Of a stretch of 13,663 nucleotides of DNA, positions 7,228-13,305 are shown piece by piece; position 1 is the stretch's first letter, and the number at the start of each line of letters is the position of its first letter. The stretch lies in the NCBI GenBank assembly GCA_004296815.1, contig SCVT01000497.1, positions 1 through 13,663 on the forward strand, written 5' to 3'. The notes beneath the pieces are model-generated. The model saw only the letters and a program-made list of their open reading frames with translations, did not search any database and was not told the DNA's origin. The DNA is from Reyranella sp. (GTDB lineage Bacteria > Pseudomonadota > Alphaproteobacteria > Reyranellales > Reyranellaceae). A program made the translations under genes and the position numbers.

Positions 7228-8082
7228 CTACTTCTTCTTCGGCCGGATCGCGTCCCACTGCTCGTCGGTCCAGTCGAGCATGGACGACGTGTTGGCACCG
7301 CCGCCGCCCGACTGCAGCATCTTGCCGCCGTCGATCACGATGGCATCGCCGTTGATGTAGGCGGCACCATCGCTCACCAGGAAGGCGGCGAGGTTGGCGA
7401 GCTCGATATGCTCGCCGGTGCGGCGCATCGGGATGACCTTGATCATCTCCTCGTTGCCGCCGCGCTCCTTGGGCATCAGCCGGCTCCACGCGCCCTCGGT
7501 CGGGAAGGGGCCGGGAACGATGGCGCAGGTGCGGATGCCCTTGGGGCCCCATTCGACGGCGAGGCTCTTGGTCATGGCGAGCACGCCTGCCTTGGCCATC
7601 GCCGACGGCACCGTGAAGGGCGCGCCCGTGAGCGACGAGACGGTGAGGATCGACATCACGACCTTGTTGCGCTCGCCGGCGTCGATCCAGCGGCGGCCGG
7701 CGGCGACGGTGCAGTAGGCCGAGCCGTGCAGCACGATGCCGAGCACGGCATCGATGGCGCGCGAGGACATCTTGTGGGTCTGCGCCAGGATCTGGCCGGC
7801 GGCGTTGTTGACCAGGATATCGAGCGGGCGCTTGGCCCAGATCTTGTCCATCATCGCCTCGACGGCGTCGGGGATGCGCACGTCGCAGCCCACCGTCTCG
7901 ATCTCGCCGCGGGTCTCCTTGGCGAGTTCCTCGGCGGTCTGCTTCAGCACATCCTCGCGGCGGCCGCAGATCACCACGTTGGCGCCGAGCTCGAGGTAGC
8001 GGTGGGTCATCGAACGGCCGAGGCCGGTGCCGCCGCCGGTCACCAGGATGCGCTTGCCCTTCAGCAGGTCTTTCTGGAACAC
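7228..8082 (-). CDS. SDR family oxidoreductase, 2,4-dienoyl-CoA reductase-like
   Basis: This is a short-chain dehydrogenase/reductase, 284 aa, cytoplasmic, NADP(H)-type Rossmann fold. TGGGTGLG is at residues 15-22, the Arg pair after the second strand (GRRED, 40-44) suggests NADP(H), and NNAAG is at 92-96. The segment PSAMAKAGVLAM (159-170), PGPFPTEGAWSR and the tail WTDEQWD closely resemble mitochondrial 2,4-dienoyl-CoA reductase DECR1 as I recall it. That suggests reduction of unsaturated acyl-CoA rather than ordinary ketoreduction. Lys164 is kept, but the YxxxK tyrosine is Ser160, and the position of the DECR1 catalytic Tyr is Ser149. The start is GTG at 8082, preceded by GGAGG (8090-8094) with a seven-base spacer. 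It is the second gene of an operon, 12 bp after the CoA-transferase, which fits a role in CoA-ester metabolism. The exact substrate is not known. Confidence 0.88.
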   Translation of the reverse strand: MFQKDLLKGKRILVTGGGTGLGRSMTHRYLELGANVVICGRREDVLKQTAEELAKETRGEIETVGCDVRIPDAVEAMMDKIWAKRPLDILVNNAAGQILAQTHKMSSRAIDAVLGIVLHGSAYCTVAAGRRWIDAGERNKVVMSILTVSSLTGAPFTVPSAMAKAGVLAMTKSLAVEWGPKGIRTCAIVPGPFPTEGAWSRLMPKERGGNEEMIKVIPMRRTGEHIELANLAAFLVSDGAAYINGDAIVIDGGKMLQSGGGGANTSSMLDWTDEQWDAIRPKKK

Positions 8083-8094
8083 GGGGCTTCCTCC

Positions 8095-9300
8095 CTACTT
8101 CTTGATCTCGGTGAGCGCGATGCCGGTCGCGATCAGGCGGTCGATCTCGGCGGCCGAATAGCCGGCCTCGGCCAGAACGGCCTTGGTGTCGGTGCCGAAC
8201 TTCTTGGGCTTGCTGCGCACCTTGGGCGGTGTGCGCGAGAGCTTCACCGGATTGCCGACGTTCCGGTAGCCGTCCTTCTCCCACACCATGTCGCGGTGCC
8301 TGGTGTGCGGGTGCTCCATGACATCGGGCACCTCGAGCAGGGCGCCTGACGGCACGCCACCCTTCATCAGCTCCACGGAGAAGGCGTCGGCGTCGCGATC
8401 CTTCAGCAGCGGACGCAGCTCGGCCTCGAGCTCGAGGCGGTGCGCCACGCGCTCCTTGTTGGTCCTGAAGCGCGGATCGTCGGCCAGTTCGGGCTTGCCC
8501 AGCATCTGGCAGAGCTTGCGGAACTGGCCGTCGTTGCCGGCGGCGATCGCGATGTTGCGGCCCTTGGTCGGGAAGTTGGCGTAGGGCACCAGGCTGCCGT
8601 GGCTGTTGCCCACGAGCTTGGGCTTCTGGCCGCCGACGAAATAGTTCGGCGCGTGGGGCTGGTGCAGCGCGACGGCGCTGTCGTAGAGCGTGGCGTCGAC
8701 GAACTGTCCCTTGCCCGACCGGTTGCGCTCGTAGAGCGCCATCATGATGCCGATGGTCGCGTTCATGCCGGTCGAGAGGTCGACCACCGGCACGCCGATG
8801 CGCACCGGGCCGCCCTCGGCCGAGCCGTTGACCGACACGAGGCCGGCCGAGGCCTGGATCATGGCATCGTAGCCCGGGAAGCCGCCCAGCGGCCCGTCCT
8901 CGCCGAAGCCCGAGACGCGGGCGTGGACCAGCTTGGGGAACTTCTTCGAGAGCGTGTCGTGGTAGCCGATGCCCCACTTCTCCATCGTGCCGGTCTTGAA
9001 GTTGTCGATCAGCACGTCGGCCGTCTCGAGCAGCTTCAGCAGCACCTCGCGGCCCTCTTGCTTGGAGAGGTCGAGCGCGATCTTGCGCTTGTTGCGGTTG
9101 ATGCCGGCGAAGTAGGCGGAGATGCCTTCCTTGTCGAACGGAGGGCCCCAGAGCCGGGTCTCGTCGCCCTGTGGCGGCTCGATCTTGATCACGTCGGCGC
9201 CGTGATCGGCCAGCATCTGGCCGCAATAGGGGCCACCCAGCACGCGCGACAGGTCGATGACTTTCAGGCCTTCCAGGGCGCCCCCATTAGCCATGGGCAT
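8095..9300 (-). CDS. CaiB/BaiF family (class III) CoA-transferase
   Basis: This moves CoA between carboxylic acids (family examples: formyl-CoA:oxalate, carnitine, succinyl-CoA-dependent transferases), 401 aa, cytoplasmic, expected to form an interlocked dimer. The N-terminal LEGLKVIDLSRVLGGPYCGQ (9-28), LADHGADVIKIEPP (30-43) and LIDNFKTGTMEKWGIGY (97-113) are family hallmarks. VVDLSTG at 172-178 contains Asp174, the expected acyl-accepting aspartate. The C-terminal domain carries FPTKGRNIAIA and DPRFRTNKERVAHR. I chose ATG at 9300 because GGAG lies at 9306-9309, five bases upstream; another ATG is two codons further in, and the TTG-started extension to 9318 would include the ribosome site itself. 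It leads a two-gene operon with the SDR and is divergent from the dienelactone hydrolase gene. Racemase-type relatives share the fold but a transferase is more likely. The acid substrate is not determinable. Confidence 0.91.
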   Translation of the reverse strand: MPMANGGALEGLKVIDLSRVLGGPYCGQMLADHGADVIKIEPPQGDETRLWGPPFDKEGISAYFAGINRNKRKIALDLSKQEGREVLLKLLETADVLIDNFKTGTMEKWGIGYHDTLSKKFPKLVHARVSGFGEDGPLGGFPGYDAMIQASAGLVSVNGSAEGGPVRIGVPVVDLSTGMNATIGIMMALYERNRSGKGQFVDATLYDSAVALHQPHAPNYFVGGQKPKLVGNSHGSLVPYANFPTKGRNIAIAAGNDGQFRKLCQMLGKPELADDPRFRTNKERVAHRLELEAELRPLLKDRDADAFSVELMKGGVPSGALLEVPDVMEHPHTRHRDMVWEKDGYRNVGNPVKLSRTPPKVRSKPKKFGTDTKAVLAEAGYSAAEIDRLIATGIALTEIKK

Positions 9301-9374
9301 TTTCGCTCCGTTCCTCAAACCGGTGAGAGGCCGCGGTTATAGACCATGGGGCAGGGGCCCGGTACCGTCCGGCC
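9301..9374. promoter_or_regulatory. Divergent intergenic region, CoA-transferase / dienelactone hydrolase
   Basis: This 74-bp spacer serves both directions. On the minus strand TATAAC (complement of 9336-9341) is a plausible -10 box about 36 bases before the CoA-transferase ATG, but no good -35 partner is visible. On the plus strand the same spot reads TATAGA (9338-9343), also -10-like and about 30 bases before the hydrolase ATG. One AT-rich patch may thus serve two opposed promoters. The hydrolase start has no clear ribosome site, as the nearest AGGGG at 9353-9357 is too far. Confidence 0.3.
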
Positions 9375-10118
9375 ATGATCGAAAGAGAGCTGGATATCGC
9401 CACGCAAGATGGCGTCATGAACACCTGGACGGTCCGCCCCGACGATGGCGGTCCGCTGCCCGTGGTCGTCATGCTGATGGATGCACCCGGCGTGCGCGAG
9501 GGGCTGCGCGAGATCTGCCGGCGCATCGCCCAGTCGGGCTACTACGTGCTGCTGCCCAACCTCTACTATCGCAACACGCGCGAGTTCGTCTGCGGGCCGA
9601 CGCGCAACCATCCGGATGGCGAGGCCAACCTCAAGCGGATGTTCGGTCTGATGGAAACGCTCTCCAACGCGAAGGTCGCGGCCGACACCGGCGCCGTGCT
9701 CGACAGGTTGCCCGACTTGCCGGACGCCAAGCCCGGCAAGGTGGGCCTCGTGGGCTACTGCATGAGCGGCGCCTTCGTGACAGCCGCTGCTGCGGCGCAT
9801 CCAGGCCGCATTGCCTGCTTCGCGTCCTACTATGGGACGCGCCTCATCACTGACAGGCCGGACTCGCCGCACCTCATGCTGGGGGACATCGCGGCCGAGG
9901 GCTACTATGCCTTCGCCGAGCACGACACCTACGTGCCGCTGTCCGACGTCGCGAAGTTCGAGACGCTGCTCGCCTCGGCGCCGTTCCCGTCGCGGGTCGA
10001 GACCGAGGCCGGCACCCATCACGGCTACGCCTTCTCCGACCGCGGCAACCTCAACGAGGCGGCGCGCGAGAAGCACTACGAGCGCATGCTGGCGCTGTAC
10101 CGGAGGCACCTCGGCTAG
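9375..10118 (+). CDS. Dienelactone hydrolase family protein
   Basis: This is an alpha/beta hydrolase of the dienelactone hydrolase (carboxymethylenebutenolidase-like) family, 247 aa, cytoplasmic, no signal peptide. The nucleophile elbow is GYCMSG (residues 127-132) with Cys129, the cysteine nucleophile typical of this family. Asp184 (AEHDTYVP) and His216 (GTHHGYAFSDR) complete a Cys-Asp-His triad. Other family traits are the N-terminal DGVMNTW stretch and YVLLPNLYYR, which resembles the usual VxxPDLYxR. The ATG at 9375 is kept although no good ribosome site precedes it, because the residues after it already match the family N-terminus. True dienelactone hydrolases open 4-carboxymethylenebutenolide in chlorocatechol breakdown, but no other gene of that pathway is here, so a broader ester or lactone hydrolase role is as likely. 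It is monocistronic, followed by 134 bp before the livK-like gene, without a convincing terminator. Confidence 0.9.
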   Translation: MIERELDIATQDGVMNTWTVRPDDGGPLPVVVMLMDAPGVREGLREICRRIAQSGYYVLLPNLYYRNTREFVCGPTRNHPDGEANLKRMFGLMETLSNAKVAADTGAVLDRLPDLPDAKPGKVGLVGYCMSGAFVTAAAAAHPGRIACFASYYGTRLITDRPDSPHLMLGDIAAEGYYAFAEHDTYVPLSDVAKFETLLASAPFPSRVETEAGTHHGYAFSDRGNLNEAAREKHYERMLALYRRHLG

Positions 10119-10150
10119 ATTCTTCGGCCCGATGCCCGAATCTGAATTGA

Positions 10151-10163
10151 TTTGGACCCCAAA
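10151..10163. repeat. Perfect inverted repeat TTTGG-N3-CCAAA (candidate operator)
   Basis: The arms are 10151-10155 and 10159-10163 with spacer ACC. It lies seven bases before the tandem repeat and just upstream of the -10-like TATAGT, a fitting place for a regulator site. Short enough to be chance; no regulator gene is in the window. Confidence 0.4.
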
Positions 10164-10169
10164 CGATAT

Positions 10170-10189
10170 AGTCTAGAGCGAGTCTAGAG
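10170..10189. repeat. Tandem repeat of AGTCTAGAG, 11-bp period (candidate regulator site)
   Basis: AGTCTAGAG occurs at 10170-10178 and 10181-10189, separated by CG, so the copies fall about one helical turn apart on the same face of the DNA. Each copy holds the palindrome TCTAGA, and CTAG is usually rare in proteobacterial genomes, which makes two copies so close together stand out. Confidence 0.45.
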
Positions 10190-10252
10190 TAGCGACTGGT
10201 TCGCAACAAAAACGAAGAAGACTGGGAAACGCTCAAAGAGAGGGGACACGCC

Positions 10253-11455
10253 ATGATGCGATTCACTCGGCGTGCGCTCGCGGGTCTGGCCGCGACCGCA
10301 CTCGTCGTCGCGCCCGCCGCGGCGCAGGACAAGGTCAAGATCGGCTACGCCATCTCCAAGACCGGCCCCAATGCCGGAGGTGCCACGATCACCCAGATCC
10401 CGAACTACGAGATGTGGGTCAAGGACGTGAACGCCAAGGGCGGCCTGATGATCGGCGGCAAGCGCGTGCCGATCGAGGTCGTGGAATACGACGACCGCTC
10501 GAATTCGGAAGAAGCTGTGCGTGCCGTCGAGCGCCTGATCACCCAGGACAAGGTCGATCTCCTGTTCCCGCCCTGGGGCACCGGCCTCAACCTCGCGGTC
10601 GGCCCGGTGTTCAACAAGCACGGCTACCCGCAGCTCGCCTTCTCCGCCGTCACCGACCGCGCGCCCGATCTCGTGAAGCGCTGGCCCAACAGCTTCTGGC
10701 TGCTCGGCACCTCCGGCCAGTACGTCGAGGCGCTGACCGGGCTGCTCAAGAAGATGCGCGACGAGAAGAAGATCGGCGACACGGTCGCCATGATCTCGAT
10801 CGCCGACGGTTTCGGCATCGACCTCAGCCAGGCCGCGCGCAAGGGCTTCACCGAAGCGGGCTTCAAGCTGGTCTACGACAAGAGCTACCCGATCGGCACA
10901 CAGGATCTGTCGCCGCTGATCGGCGAGGCGTCGCGCTCCGGCGCCGACACGTTCGTGGCCTTCTCCTACCCGCCCGACACGATGGCGCTCACCGAGCAGT
11001 CCAAGGTCGCGTCCTACGCGCCCAAGGTGATGTTCCTGGGCGTCGGCGTCGGCTTCCCGATGTACCCGCAGCGCTTCGGCGCCAACGTCGAGGGCATCAT
11101 GTCGCTCGGCGGCTGGTCGAAGGACAATGCCTCGACCGCGGCCTACGCCAAGAAGCACGAGGAGATGTTCAAGCGCGGGCCCGACCGCTGGGGCAGCCAG
11201 GTCGGCTACTCCTCGCTGCAGATGCTCGAGCAGGCGATCGAGCGGGTCGGCAAGATCGACCGCGCCGCCATCATCAAGGAGCTGCAGACCGGGACCTTCG
11301 ACACCGTGCTGGGCAAGGTGAAGATGGCCGACAACATGATGAAGGACAATTTCTGGCTGATCGGCCAGTGGCAGGACGGCTTCTTCGTCGGCGTCGCCCC
11401 GCAGCGCGCCGGCGTCGGCACGCCGGTCGTGCCGAAGGCGCCCTGGAAGCCCTGA
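10253..11455 (+). CDS. ABC transporter substrate-binding protein, branched-chain amino acid (HAAT) type
   Basis: This is the periplasmic receptor of a Liv-type ABC importer, 400 aa, type I periplasmic binding protein fold (Peripla_BP_6-like). It begins with a Sec signal peptide: MMRFTRR, a hydrophobic core to about residue 20, and PAAA before QDKVKIGY, with cleavage probably after Ala24. The mature start (KIGYAISKTGPNAGG) is the usual first strand and ligand-binding turn. Later come NAKGGLMIGGKRVPIEVVEYDD and EEAVRAVERLITQDKVDLLFPP, both typical of the family. ATG at 10253 (or the adjacent 10256) follows AGGGG at 10241-10245. It heads the operon livK-livH-livM-livG with its own upstream regulatory region. 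Such proteins bind leucine/isoleucine/valine, but in this phylum also amides, urea, aromatic acids or other small carboxylates. The catabolic neighbourhood makes a non-canonical ligand quite possible; the ligand cannot be told from sequence alone. Confidence 0.92.
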   Translation: MMRFTRRALAGLAATALVVAPAAAQDKVKIGYAISKTGPNAGGATITQIPNYEMWVKDVNAKGGLMIGGKRVPIEVVEYDDRSNSEEAVRAVERLITQDKVDLLFPPWGTGLNLAVGPVFNKHGYPQLAFSAVTDRAPDLVKRWPNSFWLLGTSGQYVEALTGLLKKMRDEKKIGDTVAMISIADGFGIDLSQAARKGFTEAGFKLVYDKSYPIGTQDLSPLIGEASRSGADTFVAFSYPPDTMALTEQSKVASYAPKVMFLGVGVGFPMYPQRFGANVEGIMSLGGWSKDNASTAAYAKKHEEMFKRGPDRWGSQVGYSSLQMLEQAIERVGKIDRAAIIKELQTGTFDTVLGKVKMADNMMKDNFWLIGQWQDGFFVGVAPQRAGVGTPVVPKAPWKP

Positions 11456-11461
11456 GCGTAG

Positions 11462-11496
11462 GGCGAGGGCACGCCTCGGTCCGCGTGCCCTCCGCC
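11462..11496 (+). promoter_or_regulatory. Strong intergenic RNA hairpin between livK-like and livH-like genes
   Basis: GAGGGCACGC (11465-11474) pairs perfectly with GCGTGCCCTC (11483-11492) around an 8-nt loop. Three more pairs (11462-11464 with 11494-11496) extend the stem past a single bulged C at 11493. No T-run follows, and livH begins 13 bases downstream, so it does not look like a simple terminator. By analogy with other binding-protein-dependent operons it may protect the 3' end of the upstream message or dampen permease expression, giving more receptor than membrane subunits. The position could also affect access to the livH ribosome site (GGAG at 11498-11501). Confidence 0.65.
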
Positions 11497-11509
11497 GGGA
11501 GTTAGGTAG

Positions 11510-12382
11510 ATGCTGCTGGAAGTGACGCTCTCCGGCGTGACGCTGGGCGGCATGTATGCACTGGTCGCGATGGGGCTGACGCTGCAGTACGGCGTCGCCC
11601 GCATCATGAACCTGAGCTACGGCGAGCTGCTGATCGCCGCGGCCTTCGCCGCCCTGTGGTTCTACACCGGCCTGGCATTGAGCCCGTTGCTCGGCCTGCT
11701 GGTCGTGCCGCCGCTCGCCTTCGCCGCGAGCTACGCGATCTACCGCGTTCTGCTGCAGCCGCTGGTACGGCGGGCCAAGACGCGCGACGCGCTCGAGGTC
11801 GACAGCATCCTCGCGACCTTCGGGCTGCTGTTCGTCATCCAGGGCGTGATGCTGGCGCTCTTCGGCGGCGCCTATTTCAGCTACTCGTTCCTGAGCTTCC
11901 CGCTGCAGATCGCGGGCGCCACGGTGGCCGCCAACCGCCTGCTGGCGCTGGTGCTGGCCGTCGTGATCGGCCTCGGCCTCTATCTTGCGCTCACCCGCAC
12001 GCGGCTCGGCACCGCGGTGCGCGCCGTCGCCGTCGATCCGGTGGCGGCGCAGCTCGTGGCCATCGACGTGCGCACGGCCTCGGCGCTCGCTTTCGCGCTG
12101 GGCGGCGCGCTGGTCGCGGCGGCCGGCGTGCTGGTCTCGATGTTCCTGACCTTCAACGCCAACCTGGGCGTCGTCTTCACGCTCAAGGCGCTGGTCGTGG
12201 TCATCATGGGCGGCGTCGGCAACCTGCTGGGCGCGCTGGTCGCCGGCCTGATCCTGGGCCTGGTCGAGAACTACGTCGCCGTCTTCGTCGATCCCGGCCT
12301 GACGCTCGCCGCCACCTACGCGATCTTCCTGCTGGTGCTGCTGGTGCGGCCGCAGGGCCTGCTCGGCCGTACTGGTAGATGA
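11510..12382 (+). CDS. livH: Branched-chain amino acid-type ABC transporter permease, LivH family
   Basis: This is the first membrane subunit of the HAAT importer, 290 aa. Eight or so hydrophobic segments are evident. The N-terminal signature YALVAMGLTLQYGVARIMNL with SYGELLIAAAF is the classic LivH opening. The C-terminal GGVGNLLGALVAGLILGLVE region is the conserved cytoplasmic loop and helix that meets the ATPase. KALVVVIMGGVGN (about residues 225-237) precedes it, as is usual. The ATG at 11510 follows GGAG at 11498-11501, eight bases upstream, within 13 bases of the intergenic hairpin. The stop overlaps the livM start in ATGA, so the two permeases are translationally coupled and probably made in equal amounts. 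Family assignment is firm; substrate follows the binding protein and is unknown. Confidence 0.92.
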   Translation: MLLEVTLSGVTLGGMYALVAMGLTLQYGVARIMNLSYGELLIAAAFAALWFYTGLALSPLLGLLVVPPLAFAASYAIYRVLLQPLVRRAKTRDALEVDSILATFGLLFVIQGVMLALFGGAYFSYSFLSFPLQIAGATVAANRLLALVLAVVIGLGLYLALTRTRLGTAVRAVAVDPVAAQLVAIDVRTASALAFALGGALVAAAGVLVSMFLTFNANLGVVFTLKALVVVIMGGVGNLLGALVAGLILGLVENYVAVFVDPGLTLAATYAIFLLVLLVRPQGLLGRTGR

Positions 12383-13305
12383 TCGCCCGGCCGATGATCG
12401 CGGGACTCGGCGCGGCGGCCCTCGTTGCTCTCGTCGTCGCCGCACTCGCAGCTCTTGCTGCAGTGCCGTTCCTGTTCGAGGCCTATGGCCTCTCGCTCGC
12501 CATCAACTTGATCAGCTACACGGTGCTGGCGACCGCCTGGAGCCTGTTCTCCGGCCCGACGCGCTACGTGTCGCTGGCTACCGTGGCCTTCTTCGGCATC
12601 GGCGCCTACACGACGGCGGTGTTCGCCGAGAGCCTGCCGTGGCCCGCCGTGCTCGCGATCGCGGCCGTCATCGGTGTCGTGGTCGCCGCCATCGTGGGCC
12701 TCGCGACGCTCAGACTCTCCGGCGTCTACTTCGTGATCTTCAGCTTTGGCCTTGCCGAGCTGGTGCGCCAGCTCGTGACCTGGTGGGAGGTCAACAAGAC
12801 CCGCACGCTCGGCCGCTACGTCTTTACCGACATCACCGCCGCCCAGATCTACTGGCAGCTGCTCGCGCTTGCTGTGTTGGTGTTCGTCGCGGGCTTCCTG
12901 ATCGGCCGCTCGCGCCTGGGGCTGGCGCTGCGTGCCATCGGCGACGACGAGACGGTGGCGCGGCATTCCGGCATCGACACGACCCGCGCCAAGGTGGCGC
13001 TGTTCGTGCTCAGCACCGTCTTCATGACGCTCACCGGCGCGATCATGGCACCGCGCTGGACCTACATCGATCCCGCCATCGCCTTCAATCCGGTGATCTC
13101 CTTCACCGTGCTGATCATGGCGCTGCTGGGCGGCGTGCACCGGCTCTGGGGGCCGGTGATGGGCGCGGTGCCGCTGGCGCTGCTGTTCGAGTTCCTGCTG
13201 GCGCGCTTCCCCAACCATTTCAGCATCATGGTGGGCCTGGTCTTCATCGTGATCGTCTATGCGATCCCGCGCGGCATCGCAGGTCTCGTGGAGCGCCGCG
13301 CATGA
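12379..13305 (+). CDS. livM: Branched-chain amino acid-type ABC transporter permease, LivM family
   Basis: This is the second membrane subunit of the importer, 308 aa, multi-spanning. LivM traits in order: LISYTVLATAWSLFSGPTRY (about 51-70), VSLATVAFFGIGAYTTAVF (71-89), LRLSGVYFVIFSFGLAELVR (113-132), and the long conserved loop GRSRLGLALRAIGDDETVA (176-194) with HSGIDTTRAKVALF after it. The C-terminal LLGGVHRLWGPVMGAVPLALL fits the usual GGxGxxxGPxxGA pattern with His at the second variable site. ATG at 12379 overlaps the livH stop (ATGA), and its own stop overlaps the livG start in another ATGA. The N-terminal first helix is Ala/Val-rich and could tempt prediction of a signal peptide, but it is a membrane helix. 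Function is as a heterodimer with LivH; substrate unknown. Confidence 0.92.
   Translation: MIARPMIAGLGAAALVALVVAALAALAAVPFLFEAYGLSLAINLISYTVLATAWSLFSGPTRYVSLATVAFFGIGAYTTAVFAESLPWPAVLAIAAVIGVVVAAIVGLATLRLSGVYFVIFSFGLAELVRQLVTWWEVNKTRTLGRYVFTDITAAQIYWQLLALAVLVFVAGFLIGRSRLGLALRAIGDDETVARHSGIDTTRAKVALFVLSTVFMTLTGAIMAPRWTYIDPAIAFNPVISFTVLIMALLGGVHRLWGPVMGAVPLALLFEFLLARFPNHFSIMVGLVFIVIVYAIPRGIAGLVERRA

Larger units (their letters stand above)
10119..10252 (+). promoter_or_regulatory. Upstream regulatory region of the livK-like ABC operon
   Basis: This 134-bp gap is visibly richer in A and T than the rest of the window, especially 10139-10235, and is the likely promoter region of the ABC operon. 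It contains an inverted repeat (10151-10163) and a tandem repeat (10170-10189). TATAGT (10167-10172) or GATATA could act as a -10, but no well-spaced -35 is obvious; TTGATT at 10147-10152 is only 14 bases away. A purine-rich AGGGG at 10241-10245 is the ribosome site, seven bases before the ATG. Just after the hydrolase stop there is only a weak 5-bp stem (10123-10127 with 10136-10140), so no clear terminator separates the two genes. Confidence 0.55.

Noticed and set aside
9291..9318. Upstream TTG start for the CoA-transferase at 9318
   Set aside because: It would place the GGAG ribosome site inside the coding region; ATG 9300 with a five-base spacer fits better.
10118..10142. Terminator after the dienelactone hydrolase gene
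   Set aside because: Only a 5-bp stem with an 8-nt loop can form and no T-run follows.
10184..12445. 753-codon minus-strand frame antisense to the livK/livH genes
   Set aside because: Low-complexity Arg/His/Asp/Gln/Gly composition, no recognisable motif, and it runs through two certain genes and the intergenic hairpin.
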